The notes: generated by a model not told the origin, from the letters alone. 64,000 nucleotides of DNA from Saccharospirillaceae bacterium (GCA_022448365.1 JAKVCS010000003.1:434001-498000); one strand, 5' to 3'; shown: positions 10,201 through 19,553, numbered from the stretch's first letter. Numbers and translations are program-made.

Positions 10201-11089
10201 GGCTGAATTTTTCCAGCTCGCCAGGCACCGGTAAATAAAACTCACCGGTTAAATAATGACCAGCCTTTTCCAACCAGCGCGGTAAATTCCGACTGCTGTA
10301 ACTGCGTTTGTCAACGCCAGAGTCAGTAAGCAGTTGTTGCAGGTTATCACTGCCTAACTGTTGCCAGCTTTGTTGAATCGCCTGATATTGCGACTTCAGC
10401 GACTGCCATTGCTCTGCAAACTCGGACTCTTGAGGTTGTGGAATAAACTTCAGGTGTGGTCGTGATAACCAGCTGCGGAACTTATGCAATAACGCATCAG
10501 GTCCGGCGTACCGATTAAATAAAAAACGTCCCTGATCACTGTCGAGGTGATAACACTGCAACCGCCAGATATCCTCGCAGGCCTGCTGCAGGTAGGTTTC
10601 AATGTCTAACACCAGCTCGGCATCAAACATCACCCCGGAATCGAACGCGAATTGTTTTAACATCCGCTGGCAAAAACCATGAATGGTAAAAATCGACGCT
10701 TCATCCATTTGTGCCAGGTTGGCCTGCAGCCAGGTGGTAAGCTCCATTAACTGCGAATAATCGTTAACACCTTCAGACTGTACGCCAATATCCGTTAATT
10801 GCTGAGCAAACCCCGCATCATTAACAGCGGAATTATTTTGCAGGCGTAAACATTCTTCAAAGCTGTCACGGATGCGATCACGGATACGACCACGTAATTC
10901 TTCCGTCGCGGCCCGGGTAAACGTTACCACCAGAATCTGGTCACAACCCAAACGCGGCAATTCGGTATTATGGGCCAGCAATAAGCGGTTATATAGCGCG
11001 GTAATGGTAAAGGTTTTACCGGTACCGGCACTGGCTTCAATCAGTGACTGGCCGGTTAACGGAAACTGATTAATATCTAACTTTTGCAT
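7229..11089 (-). CDS. recB: Exodeoxyribonuclease V beta subunit RecB
   Basis: 3'-5' helicase and the only nuclease of RecBCD. Walker A is IEASAGTGKTFTI (residues 17-29); motif II is MIDEFQDTDPQQ, followed by MIGDPKQAIYGFRGADIF, TIHKSKGLEYPLV and LLYVALTRAKYG. The C-terminal nuclease domain keeps the RecB signature DYKSN at about residues 1143-1147 with a preceding FIDLIF metal-site block, so the enzyme should be active. At 1286 residues it is about 100 longer than the E. coli protein. The start codon overlaps the recC stop in an ATGA arrangement, indicating tight translational coupling. The ptrA gene that separates recC and recB in E. coli is absent. Confidence 0.97.
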   Translation of the reverse strand: MQKLDINQFPLTGQSLIEASAGTGKTFTITALYNRLLLAHNTELPRLGCDQILVVTFTRAATEELRGRIRDRIRDSFEECLRLQNNSAVNDAGFAQQLTDIGVQSEGVNDYSQLMELTTWLQANLAQMDEASIFTIHGFCQRMLKQFAFDSGVMFDAELVLDIETYLQQACEDIWRLQCYHLDSDQGRFLFNRYAGPDALLHKFRSWLSRPHLKFIPQPQESEFAEQWQSLKSQYQAIQQSWQQLGSDNLQQLLTDSGVDKRSYSSRNLPRWLEKAGHYLTGEFYLPVPGELEKFSRRQLEEKTKKGEPPQHPLFDLIEDYCQQSQQLGLQLDIAWYQQVRDRYFYLLEQAAALTPDDLLRLLVTALQGEQGDQLAAQIRTSYPVAMIDEFQDTDPQQYEIFNRIYPAVVNENKTDSGETGSNSNTYGLYMIGDPKQAIYGFRGADIFTYMQARRSLSDQQRYTLDTNWRSHSQLIDAVNSLWQQHNSPFVFDKDIDFVAVNAAGKHDHNALTLAGDSPQPMQLWLSDDSLSRAEGHSLAAEQCAQQIAALIRSEQAKLGDQPVQAKDIAVLVRSRRQAGWIRDALSEKQIGSVFLTRDSVFDSQEAIDLLAWLNALLNPSDERLIRTALATKTQGLNAATLDAMLNNESRWEQELEKIQSFQWHWKKRGIMAAMMLWLESPLGLTDQDDMSLAVRLKQSPQGERCLTNILHLGELLQSASRRLRGQQGLVRWFGERIFDPERNGEEAQLRLETDANLVTIVTIHKSKGLEYPLVFLPFLWDDSFIPHQLTEAQYYLGYNEEPDSDEVIGESAGVVLNLAPDSDEKELAIRDIKAEYLRLLYVALTRAKYGCYIWLMDVVDGRSKKSALYKSAIGYLLQLGSAASREPIDWQQMKDAFSDSSRYVGSMPIWQQQLNTSAQTDSDKTAVQAKIFTSHLYDSWRVSSYSQLAGDHSAPHVQTDVADSPDWQDDDLQLLDWEAQQDIAGDRAAVDVAGLEGEVQQAQNYALSFPKGANPGTCLHGILEHWDFNDSEALIEICSNQLQYYGLSDCDEQQLGQWLTQVVNTPLLAHEQEFNLSQLTQSQRLDEMEFYLPLGNGNQMLTPAKINALIDGKKLSFDALNGYLKGFIDLIFIHNGRYYVADYKSNHLGYEAADYSHEQLALSMADHDYDLQAWIYTLALDRLLQQRLADYDPEKHLGGVFYFYLRGMIDEFHDAELPVMQSPLSHQPLDLFTDDADDFSNQQAAFDTTQKSGVFYQAVDLQQLQRWRDCFFAFESSDSNNGGCL

Positions 11090-14000
11090 CAGTTACTCTC
11101 CGCCAGCAGTTCATCGTCACTGAGATGCTGGTGTAGGTCCGCTAGTAATTTATAGTGTTGCTGATACCAGCAGCTAAAGCCGTCGGGCTGACTCAGCTGT
11201 TCAACCAATTCAGGCAGGCAACGCTGAATATACACGCTGTGTAGCGGTGAAAATTCACTGTTAATCTGACGCAGCATCAGCTTCTGTTGTTCCTGTTCGA
11301 TCAGCTCGACATCACCATCCAGCTTATCCGACAGGCTGAGTAGCAGACTTTCCCATAATAAATCCGGAATAAAATCCACTGGCCCTTGCCAGCATTGCCA
11401 ATACAGGGTTAAACACTGATCTACAATATCCAGTGCCTGTAATTGAGTCGGTGCTTTTAATACCAGTTTACGAATCGTAGATGATTTCTTGTCTTTCCCC
11501 TTAACAACGCCGTAAACACTGGCATGGCTGACCAACCCGGGTTGTGCCGCTGCTGCTAATACCAGATCAAGCCAGACATCTAATAAATGCTGGCCTCGAA
11601 TGCCACCGACCCGATGACGAATGATTTCAGCATTATTTAAGTCACTCACCGGCAAAGCCGCATTGTTCTCCTCGGCCAGGTAGGCCTGCTGTAATTCACC
11701 AATAACTCGCGTCTTTGCATCTGGATCACCAATCGATAATTGCAGCGCACAAGCATCTAACGGATAGATACATTCGGCTTTTAACGTTTGTGCTAACGGT
11801 GTCATTTCCTGCTGAATATCATCCGCCCATACCGCGCCTAAACGGTTTACTGGCAGTTTTCCTAATGCATGTTGTTGCTCGAGGAAAAACGACTGATCAG
11901 CCGGATAATCAACTGCCTGCGACAGCTGTTGCTGTAACCATTGTTGACGCAGCTGAAAGAGTTCCAGACCATCCGGGACAAAGGGTTCTTCGGTTTGGTG
12001 GTGTTGCCAATAAATATCGAGATTGGCGCGCAAGCGTCGCTGCACAAAAAACTTGCAGGGATTTAACAATGCCTGTTTTACATCTTGCCAGTTTACTTCT
12101 TGCTGATTAATTTCATCTGGGATAGGCAAACTGTTAATGACAAACGCATTCTGAGAATCTTTTTTCTGTTCTGAGTGATTATTCTCGTTTGCAGAATTCG
12201 GGGCAGCTGCATTAGCAACATCGGCCCAGATGGTTTGGTAACCGTTATATTTTTCCGGATTAAATGGCTGTAACGGCAGTTGCTGCACCAGATGATTAAA
12301 GAGGTGTTCGCGACTGTTTTTATGCGGCTGATCCGCATGATCGCTTAAACAATAACCGTCACAAATATAATCCTGTAATTCGCTCACCAGCACAGATGGC
12401 TGTAATTCGCTGTTTTCTCGGGCGTCGCGTCCACGATAGCTGACATAGAGTTTTTGCTGAGCAGAACAGACGGCTTCTAGGAATAAATAACGGTCATCAT
12501 CCCGGCGCGAACGATCACCACGGCGACTATTGCCCGACACCATCAAATCGAAACCAATCGGCGTAACACGGCGCGGATAATCCTCATCGTTCATACCTAA
12601 CATACACACCGCTTTAAACGGGATGGAACGCATCGGCATCAGAGTACAGAAGTTAACCGGCCCGGCTAAGAAACGCTGCCAGCCGCCCTGCTGCCCTAAC
12701 TGCTCAACAAACCAGCTGCGTACCACCTGGGGTGATAACGGTTGATCAAACGCCGCATCCAATAACCCTTCCTGCCAGCGCTCAATGGCATCCCTCACTT
12801 TTTGCAGCGAAGCGCTATCGCTAAGCTCGGGTAAATAAAAATCATCGGTCAGTTGCAATAACAACTGCTGCCATTGCTGGATGCTGTGTGGCTGATTCAG
12901 TCGCTGTTGCCAGTATTCCAGCTGATCAATCAAGGCTAATAACTTACCTAATAATTCACCGTCGTTGCCTTCCACCGCACTGACCGGAAAATCCTGCTGC
13001 CACTGACCGGCATCATCGGGCAACATCAGCCCCAGCATTAATTGTTTTAACCCTTTGCGCCAACTGTTTTGCTCAAACCCCGGCAAGCCTAAAGACTGGC
13101 GATGATCGCTGTTGAGACCCCAGCGAATTTCCGCACGCTGCAACCAGTTTTTTAATTGTTCAACATCGTCTTCGGATACATCAAAACGCTGGCGAATGGC
13201 GGCAACATCGAGCCAATCCTGCACTTCGGTAATCAATAAACGCGATTCGGCCAAACCCACCAGCTTTAACCAGGAATCAATGACCGGGTTTTCCTGCACC
13301 ATGGATTGGTCGGCAATCGCCCAGGGAATCCGGGTGTGATCGGCAACGCTGGAAAATACCGCATCGATATAAGGTGCATACTGGTCAATATCCGGCACCA
13401 TCACCACGATATCGCGTGGCTTTAAATTTTTATCATTCTCGAACCAGCTTAATAACTGATCATGCAGTTGCTGTACTTCTCTTAACGGGCTGTGAGCAGA
13501 AACAAACTGAATGCTGTTATCGTCTGCGGCAATGGGTTGTTTAAAATAACTGTGTTCCAACGCTTCAGCGGTAAAGGCGGCTTTTTGCTTATCCTGCAGG
13601 GTTAAAATATCGTTTTGCAGTTGTTTTAGCAGTGAAAGTTCTGAAGCGCTTTCCATCTCGACGTAGGCTTCGATATCGCTGATTTCACTATCGTGCACCA
13701 GGGTTAAAAACTCTTTTCCGAGTTTGCCCCAGGAAGCTAATAATGGATTACCACGTTCAAAATAACGTTCTGCTGCCGGTTTTTTTTTCAGAATCTGTAA
13801 CCGGCGTTTATCATCGACGATATCACCCCAGAAGTTTCTACATGGATTCAGTAGAAAAAAGTGCACATCAATTACGGAGGAAATTGCCTGCAATACATCC
13901 CAATAACTGCCGGGCAAAGCAGCAATGCCAAACACAAATAAGCGCTTTGGCAGATTATTTAACCGCTCAGGATATTCCCGCACCAAGGATTCCAGCTGTT

Positions 14001-14574
14001 GCAACAGCGACGCACGATGCTCTAGTGAATGACCCAAGCGTTCGCTGTCCTTTATCAGCTCTCGCCATAAATGCGGTTGCCAGGGGTGGCGATTGACATC
14101 GGTATCTGGCACCTGGTCCTGACCCATTTCCCAGTTTAATAACCAGTCCGGGCGATACACCAGATACTGGTCAAATACGTCAGCAATTTTATGCGCCAGC
14201 TGATAACACTTAAGACCGGAAGTGTCGTCTTCGAGATAATGGCGAATCGCTTGATAATTCGGGTCATCAATCAACGTTGGCAGTAAGCGCATCAGTTTCC
14301 ACGACATCGCTTGCTTTTCGAAGTGAGACCGCTCGGGTAATTCCGGCTTTAACTGGTTGAAGATTTTCCAGACAAAACTCGAGGGTAACGGGAAGTCGAT
14401 TTGTGCTGCGACGCCCAGACCATCAGCCAGTTGCAACTTCAGCCAGTGGGCCATGCCCTGGCTCTGAACCAGAATGGCTTCCTGCTCAAACGGTGGTGGC
14501 GGCTGGTCGGCCATAAGCTTAACCAAAATGCCGAGTAAGACATCGAGATCGTTCGAATGATAGAGGTGAAACAT
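11089..14574 (-). CDS. recC: Exodeoxyribonuclease V gamma subunit RecC
   Basis: Chi-recognition and scaffold subunit of RecBCD, 1161 residues (E. coli 1122). Family blocks include LVQSQGMAHWLKLQLADGLG at the N-terminus, QFVSAHSPLREVQQLHDQLL, and FCTLMPMRSIPFKAVCMLGM followed by YPRRVTPIGFDLM in the centre. RecC is a degenerate helicase/nuclease fold without catalytic residues, which agrees with the lack of a Walker motif here. It is the first gene of the recC-recB-recD set; the 78 bp between it and ald hold no obvious terminator. Confidence 0.96.
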   Translation of the reverse strand: MFHLYHSNDLDVLLGILVKLMADQPPPPFEQEAILVQSQGMAHWLKLQLADGLGVAAQIDFPLPSSFVWKIFNQLKPELPERSHFEKQAMSWKLMRLLPTLIDDPNYQAIRHYLEDDTSGLKCYQLAHKIADVFDQYLVYRPDWLLNWEMGQDQVPDTDVNRHPWQPHLWRELIKDSERLGHSLEHRASLLQQLESLVREYPERLNNLPKRLFVFGIAALPGSYWDVLQAISSVIDVHFFLLNPCRNFWGDIVDDKRRLQILKKKPAAERYFERGNPLLASWGKLGKEFLTLVHDSEISDIEAYVEMESASELSLLKQLQNDILTLQDKQKAAFTAEALEHSYFKQPIAADDNSIQFVSAHSPLREVQQLHDQLLSWFENDKNLKPRDIVVMVPDIDQYAPYIDAVFSSVADHTRIPWAIADQSMVQENPVIDSWLKLVGLAESRLLITEVQDWLDVAAIRQRFDVSEDDVEQLKNWLQRAEIRWGLNSDHRQSLGLPGFEQNSWRKGLKQLMLGLMLPDDAGQWQQDFPVSAVEGNDGELLGKLLALIDQLEYWQQRLNQPHSIQQWQQLLLQLTDDFYLPELSDSASLQKVRDAIERWQEGLLDAAFDQPLSPQVVRSWFVEQLGQQGGWQRFLAGPVNFCTLMPMRSIPFKAVCMLGMNDEDYPRRVTPIGFDLMVSGNSRRGDRSRRDDDRYLFLEAVCSAQQKLYVSYRGRDARENSELQPSVLVSELQDYICDGYCLSDHADQPHKNSREHLFNHLVQQLPLQPFNPEKYNGYQTIWADVANAAAPNSANENNHSEQKKDSQNAFVINSLPIPDEINQQEVNWQDVKQALLNPCKFFVQRRLRANLDIYWQHHQTEEPFVPDGLELFQLRQQWLQQQLSQAVDYPADQSFFLEQQHALGKLPVNRLGAVWADDIQQEMTPLAQTLKAECIYPLDACALQLSIGDPDAKTRVIGELQQAYLAEENNAALPVSDLNNAEIIRHRVGGIRGQHLLDVWLDLVLAAAAQPGLVSHASVYGVVKGKDKKSSTIRKLVLKAPTQLQALDIVDQCLTLYWQCWQGPVDFIPDLLWESLLLSLSDKLDGDVELIEQEQQKLMLRQINSEFSPLHSVYIQRCLPELVEQLSQPDGFSCWYQQHYKLLADLHQHLSDDELLAESN

Positions 14575-14652
14575 GCGTTCCCTGACAGCAGATTTTTCTT
14601 CTGCAAGGGTAACAAATCAGGCGCTTAACCGACTATTAAAAGCGGCAAAAAA

Positions 14653-15774
14653 TCATGAAATAGCAACCAACCGATCAACCGCTTCAATATTCTGTGCCTC
14701 GCCCACTTCCGCCACGGTTAGCTGGCCCTGCCAGATATTCAGACCCTGCAATAAATGCGGATCATCCAGCATCGCCGCTTTGGCACCTTTATTGGCCAGC
14801 GCCAGCACAAACGGCAATGTGGCATTGTTTAATGCCTGGGTTGATGTACGCGCCACCGCGCCGGGCATATTGGCAACACAATAGTGTACGACCCCCTCTT
14901 CTACAAAGGTCGGGTCACTGTGAGTCGTGGGATGCGCCGTCTCAACGCACCCCCCCTGATCAATGGCCACATCAACAATCACGGCCCCCTGCTTCATCGA
15001 CTCAAGGTGTATACGGCGCACCAGCTTAGGTGCTGCCGAACCCGGAATTAATACCGCGCCAATCACCAGATCCGCCTGGGGTAAGCATTCATCGAGTGCT
15101 GTGCGGGTAGAATTCAGCGTCTGAATACGATTACCGTACTGCTGATCGAGTTCACGCAGGGTTTGCATTGAGGTATCCAACACCGTTACCCGTGCACCCA
15201 TACCGACAGCAATCGCCACCGCATTACGACCCACAACTCCACCACCAATCACCAGCACATTGCCTGCGGGGACGCCCGGCGCTCCGGATAACAGAACACC
15301 ACGGCCCCCGGCTTCCATCTCCAGACTGCGTGCGCCCGCCTGAACCGCTATTCGACCAGCGATTTCCGACATCGGCGCTAATAAAGGCAGTCGCCCTGAC
15401 GCATCGGTTACGGTTTCATAGGCGATGCAGATCGCTCCGGAATGCATTAGCTTCCGGGTCAGCTGTTGATCTGGGGCAAGATGCAGATAGGTAAATAACG
15501 TGTGCTGCTTGTTGAGCAACGGTACTTCCTGAGGCTGGGGTTCTTTCACTTTGATGATCAGATGGCCAAACTCAAACACGTCGGTGGCACTGTTCATTAC
15601 CATTGCGCCGCTGGCCAGATAATCCTCGTCACGAAATCCGATGGCTTTACCGGCATCGTGTTCGACCGCAACTTCATGACCATGATGCACCAGCTCACGC
15701 ACACTGTTTGGTGTCAGTCCAACACGATATTCGTGATTTTTGACTTCTTTCGGCACACCGATTCGCATACGCAC
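14653..15774 (-). CDS. ald: Alanine dehydrogenase
   Basis: NAD-dependent reversible deamination of L-alanine to pyruvate and ammonium. The 373-residue protein matches the family length (about 371). The substrate region MRIGVPKEVKNHEYRVGL is followed by a lysine in the IIKVKEP block and the catalytic histidine in FTYLHLAP (His98). The dinucleotide fold is at VLVIGGGVVGRNA (about 173-185). ATG 15774 is the first of two close starts (MRMRIG). It is divergent from the downstream exported-protein gene. No Lrp/AsnC-type regulator, which often neighbours ald, is present here. Confidence 0.95.
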   Translation of the reverse strand: MRMRIGVPKEVKNHEYRVGLTPNSVRELVHHGHEVAVEHDAGKAIGFRDEDYLASGAMVMNSATDVFEFGHLIIKVKEPQPQEVPLLNKQHTLFTYLHLAPDQQLTRKLMHSGAICIAYETVTDASGRLPLLAPMSEIAGRIAVQAGARSLEMEAGGRGVLLSGAPGVPAGNVLVIGGGVVGRNAVAIAVGMGARVTVLDTSMQTLRELDQQYGNRIQTLNSTRTALDECLPQADLVIGAVLIPGSAAPKLVRRIHLESMKQGAVIVDVAIDQGGCVETAHPTTHSDPTFVEEGVVHYCVANMPGAVARTSTQALNNATLPFVLALANKGAKAAMLDDPHLLQGLNIWQGQLTVAEVGEAQNIEAVDRLVAIS

Positions 15775-15878
15775 CTCGACGGGTTACTGAGAGGAATGTT
15801 TTTATTCAGCGATGTCTTGAGTTTAGTACAAAAAACGGCGACTCTTACACCGAAATGATATAATTCAAAGGACTGGTT

Positions 15879-17171
15879 ATGACCGCTTTTCCGCTCAGTA
15901 TTACTTCTCTCACTCGCTCACTCGTTTGCTCGTTTACCTGTTTCCTGACACTCGCACTGATAAGTATCAGCAGCAACGCCGCCCCCAGCAAAGAGGCTAT
16001 TGATGGTATTTACCAGTTAGGTACACCGGAACGGGGCCAGCAGAAGCTGATGATTCAATACGGTGAACTCAATGGTCGTAAAATACTGGCAGCCGCAGCC
16101 TGTAAGGGTTGTCCTCCTGCGGTTTACACCTATCAGGAAGAGCCGTCAAAGACCCTGGGAACTGATATTTTTATGGTGATGGGGCTTTATCTGATTCGCT
16201 ATGATGACGACAGCTTCGTTGTGGTACAGCCGGATAAAGAACTGGGAAGAGCTGTCTGGACCAGCATCGCTCACGCCAACATCTACTCTAAAAACCCGGA
16301 AACGGCGCGCAATACAAACCGCGAAAAAATTACCGCGTTTTCTCTGGCATTGTCGGAGAAGATTATGAATCAGGAAGTTGGCGAACTGAGCCATGCTGCT
16401 GGTACCTATCACCTGGCTGCGCCCATGAATCATCTCGGGCGTCCGCAGCGAACCTATGAAATCACTTTTAATTCAGAGGGTAAGAAATCGATTGATATCA
16501 AACCATGTGAAAAATGTGGTGTCGACCGCTATGAATTTTTACCGAATGAAAGCTCGATTATCGGTGTTGATGTATACCGACATGCCTCTAGCTATTATCT
16601 GTTTGATATCAAAGATGGCGTATTGATTTATACCTTTTCCAATTCCGGTGGTCTTGGACGCGACGATTGGGGTAAGCACAGTAAGTACAATCTGTACTCC
16701 AATAACCAGGCATACGTTCGCCAGCTACTGGCAAGCAAGGAAAAACAGAAAAATATTGATACCGCGATGGCTGGTTATTTCAAAGCGATAAAAGAGGAAT
16801 TTATTCGCCAGGCAGAAGAAAAAGAAAAAGCAGCTACCGAGCAACGTAATTTACCGGCTGAAGGATTGTCTGACCGCGCTCAGAAACAGCAGGCTCTAAA
16901 ATCTGCCAAACAATGGGCCAGCAACTGGGGCTGGAAAGAAACGCTCAACGATGCATATTTCACCAGCAACGATTGGTCAACACAGCGCCACCCGCTTACC
17001 GGTATTGTTACGGGTAAGAGCATTCGGGGTATTGTAACAATGACCCATCCGGATGGCCGCTGCCGCTTCCAGTACACCAGTTTTCGCCAGGATTACGATG
17101 GTCAGAAATTCTATAATCTGCACATGACGGGTGTTGGTCCTATTTACGACATTCGCTGCGATAAAATCTGA
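15879..17171 (+). CDS. Exported protein of unknown function with a duplicated CxxC domain
   Basis: I do not recognise a family. A 34-residue signal peptide (hydrophobic 14-31, cleavage near SSNAAP) precedes two copies of a similar unit: residues about 43-138 (GIYQLGTPERG, CxxC at C75/C78, ending NIYSKNPE) and about 175-275 (GTYHLAAPMN, CxxC at C210/C213, ending NLYSNNQA). Both units share the order short strand, CxxC, G-T/V-D-hydrophobic strand, then W and a Y-S-K/N-N end. A charged helical linker (about 280-335, KEEFIRQAEEKEKAA) joins a C-terminal domain (about 340-430) with two further cysteines. AAAGGA lies 6 bp upstream of the ATG, and TGATATAAT, an extended -10, lies so close that the message would be nearly leaderless if it were used. 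Confidence 0.7.
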   Translation: MTAFPLSITSLTRSLVCSFTCFLTLALISISSNAAPSKEAIDGIYQLGTPERGQQKLMIQYGELNGRKILAAAACKGCPPAVYTYQEEPSKTLGTDIFMVMGLYLIRYDDDSFVVVQPDKELGRAVWTSIAHANIYSKNPETARNTNREKITAFSLALSEKIMNQEVGELSHAAGTYHLAAPMNHLGRPQRTYEITFNSEGKKSIDIKPCEKCGVDRYEFLPNESSIIGVDVYRHASSYYLFDIKDGVLIYTFSNSGGLGRDDWGKHSKYNLYSNNQAYVRQLLASKEKQKNIDTAMAGYFKAIKEEFIRQAEEKEKAATEQRNLPAEGLSDRAQKQQALKSAKQWASNWGWKETLNDAYFTSNDWSTQRHPLTGIVTGKSIRGIVTMTHPDGRCRFQYTSFRQDYDGQKFYNLHMTGVGPIYDIRCDKI

Positions 17172-17201
17172 TCACTGTTTCGACAGCAATTCTGTTAACC
17201 C

Positions 17202-17227
17202 GCTCAGGTCAGGCAACTGGCCTGAGC
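17202..17227 (+). terminator. Strong stem-loop after the duplicated-CxxC gene
   Basis: An 11-bp stem with one G-U pair closes a GCAA tetraloop, 31 bp after the stop codon. There is no T-run behind it, so it may act as a Rho-dependent or 3'-protecting hairpin rather than a classical intrinsic terminator. Confidence 0.45.
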
Positions 17228-17284
17228 AATATTGCGTTACTACCATGAAGAACGGTTGAGTAACAATTACCCTTTAGCAAAAAG

Positions 17285-17758
17285 ATGCTTGTTGTTATGA
17301 CGGTTTATTCCCGAATATTCTCCCTCGCCAATCGGATTACTCTGGTCGCCTGGCTTGCTTTACTGGTAAGTCTGTTCGTCGGTAGTTATCGCGACCAGAT
17401 CCATCAGGTGTTATTTACTTTGGTGATTTTTGGCTTATCTGTATTGTATTTTTATCTGATATTTTTAGGTAAGCGGCATGAACTTGAGGGTGAGCAACCG
17501 AAAGGGCACTTTAAAACCCTATCAGGGATGATGTCGTTATTCAAAGCACCAAGAGCCGCACTGGCAGGCTGGATTCACTATCTGGCGTTTGATTTATTGG
17601 TCGGTATTTTAATCAGCCAACACGCATTGGAGCACGGCATTAACATCTGGATTTTAATTCCGATTCTGGCATTTACCCTGATGTTTGCCCCAGCAGGCCT
17701 GATGTTTTATTTCCTGGTATTCTTTATCGATCAGGGACACTGGTTATTACAGTTGTAG
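17285..17758 (+). CDS. ABA4-like (DUF4281) integral membrane protein
   Basis: Small membrane protein of 157 residues with four predicted transmembrane helices (about 16-32, 40-60, 100-118, 125-150). The block FKAPRAALAGWIHYLAFDLLVG is close to the DUF4281/ABA4-like family core (LF..p..vLaGWvHYLAFDLfvG), named after the plant neoxanthin-synthesis protein ABA4. The bacterial members have no firmly assigned reaction. ATG 17285 and ATG 17297 are both possible starts and neither has a clear ribosome-binding site. It lies downstream of the CxxC protein in the same direction, but a hairpin separates the two. Confidence 0.72.
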   Translation: MLVVMTVYSRIFSLANRITLVAWLALLVSLFVGSYRDQIHQVLFTLVIFGLSVLYFYLIFLGKRHELEGEQPKGHFKTLSGMMSLFKAPRAALAGWIHYLAFDLLVGILISQHALEHGINIWILIPILAFTLMFAPAGLMFYFLVFFIDQGHWLLQL

Positions 17759-17772
17759 CCGAGTGGGAAACA

Positions 17773-19371
17773 TCAGCCCGCAGTGTTTGCTTTATCAGAC
17801 AGCAGCTGCGCCAGTGTATCGAACAGCTTGTTGGCATCGATAGGCTTTGCAAGAACCAGGTCCATGCCTGAATCAAAACAGATCTGACGTTCTCCCTCAC
17901 TTACTCCGGCCGTTAAAGCAATAATCGGTTTTTGAAAACCCAGAGCACGAACTTCGCGAGCCGCACTGAATCCATCTTTAACCGGCATATGGCAGTCCAG
18001 AATTAACGCATCACAAACCAGAAACTGATTATCGTCCAGCATTCTCTGGCCATTTTCATAGGCCATTACTTGCACACCGCGTTTCTCCAGCAAACGGGTA
18101 ATCACTTTACGACTGGTGACATCGTCTTCACACAATACAATATTGGCTGCCACTAAGGTTCGACTATGGTCCGGCCCTGATCTATTGTCTGCTGCGGCAA
18201 TTAAAGGCAAACGGAGCCAGAAACAACTGCCACACCCTTCGTCACTCTCGACCCCGACTTCACCACTCATTAACTGGGCAAGGCTGCGACACAAACTCAG
18301 CCCTAACCCGGTACCACCAAACTCACCCGCAGTTGCCGGGCTTTCCTGCTCGTAAGCATCAAATATCTGGTTAATCCGGTCGGTGCTGATGCCAATGCCA
18401 TTATCCTTTACCTGAAAATACAGGCAACGATCACCATCGGTGTACGACACCCGAATAGAGACCTCACCTCCTTCTGGCGTGAACTTATAGGCATTACTGA
18501 GAAAATTCATCAGGATTTGCTGAATACGCAGGCTATCGCCCGAGACATACAAGTCCGAAGCCTCTGCAACATCAAAATAGAACCGGATATTTTTCCGCTG
18601 CATATTGGCTGAAAAAATCGCGCTAACCTTCTCGATCAGTTTTCTGACAGCAAAGGTAGAAATGTCCAGCTCCAGTTTACCAACCTCGATTTTCGACACA
18701 TCCAGAACGTCATTGATAATGCCCAATAACGCTTCGGTGGTGTAGTCGAGATCTTTAATGAGATGTCGCTGCTCTTCACTCATGTTGGTATCTGACAGCA
18801 GCTGTACCGTTCCAAGCAAGCCGCTTAACGGAGTCCGGATTTCATGACTCATATGTGCCAGAAACTGAGTTTTGGCTAAGGATGCCTTATCCGCCTGAGC
18901 CACCCGACTGCCAAGATACTCGGCCGTCAGAATATCGCGATAGCCACGCAATGCAGTCGTCAGGGAGAAGAACAAACGATTCTGCGTAACGTCCGCTTTC
19001 GGCAAGTAGTCGTTAATGTCGTAGTTCTGGATCACTTCGTGTTCAGGTGCATACCCTGCCTGACCGGTGCGCAGCAAGATTCGGGTGGTATGATTTTTCA
19101 GATCATTACGAATGGTTTCGACCAGACGCAAGCCTGCATCATCGGTCTCCATCACGACATCCAGCAGTATCACGGCAATGTCAGGTCGTTGCTTCAGTAG
19201 AGTCCTGGCCTCATTAGCACTCCGGGCTTCGATGATTTCAAGGCTTTTTCCCTGAAACCGGAATCGTGACAGTACCAGACGAGTCACTTGTATCACCGAT
19301 TCGTCATCATCAACCACCAACAGCGGCAATCGATCGGCTAGGAGATCTGGCAATGACTCTGCTGCGTTCAT
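17773..19371 (-). CDS. Hybrid histidine kinase with receiver domains at both ends
   Basis: Soluble receiver-kinase-receiver protein of 532 residues. The N-terminal receiver (about 15-140) has the phosphoacceptor D71 in VILLDVVM. It is followed by a HisKA domain with H176 in FLAHMSHEIRTPLSG and a HATPase domain with N box NFLSNAYKFTPEGG, G1 DNGIGIS and G2 GGTGLGLSL. A second receiver (about 410-525) has D459 in LILDCHMPVKDG. No membrane segment or sensor domain is seen, so input probably comes by phosphotransfer to the first receiver. ATG 19371 is chosen because AAGGGA lies just upstream; the frame stays open to 19401. No response regulator or Hpt gene is adjacent, making this an orphan kinase. 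Confidence 0.92.
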   Translation of the reverse strand: MNAAESLPDLLADRLPLLVVDDDESVIQVTRLVLSRFRFQGKSLEIIEARSANEARTLLKQRPDIAVILLDVVMETDDAGLRLVETIRNDLKNHTTRILLRTGQAGYAPEHEVIQNYDINDYLPKADVTQNRLFFSLTTALRGYRDILTAEYLGSRVAQADKASLAKTQFLAHMSHEIRTPLSGLLGTVQLLSDTNMSEEQRHLIKDLDYTTEALLGIINDVLDVSKIEVGKLELDISTFAVRKLIEKVSAIFSANMQRKNIRFYFDVAEASDLYVSGDSLRIQQILMNFLSNAYKFTPEGGEVSIRVSYTDGDRCLYFQVKDNGIGISTDRINQIFDAYEQESPATAGEFGGTGLGLSLCRSLAQLMSGEVGVESDEGCGSCFWLRLPLIAAADNRSGPDHSRTLVAANIVLCEDDVTSRKVITRLLEKRGVQVMAYENGQRMLDDNQFLVCDALILDCHMPVKDGFSAAREVRALGFQKPIIALTAGVSEGERQICFDSGMDLVLAKPIDANKLFDTLAQLLSDKANTAG

Positions 19372-19553
19372 GGTTTCCCTTACTCTTCTGCAGACAACCA
19401 AAAAGGCGATCCATTGATGATAGTCGAACTCCCATCACTCGCCTTGGACAAATTAACAAACGGCACGTTAGTTATCGGTTTTCGATAGCCTGTATTGTAT
19501 CAAAAACTTGGGTGAACTCCTTTAAAGCGATAAACAACCAACGCCCTGATACA

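Noticed and set aside
15856-15864. Extended -10 (TGATATAAT) as promoter of the duplicated-CxxC gene
   Set aside because: Transcription would begin inside the ribosome-binding site, so a normal leader is impossible; listed only as a remark on the gene.
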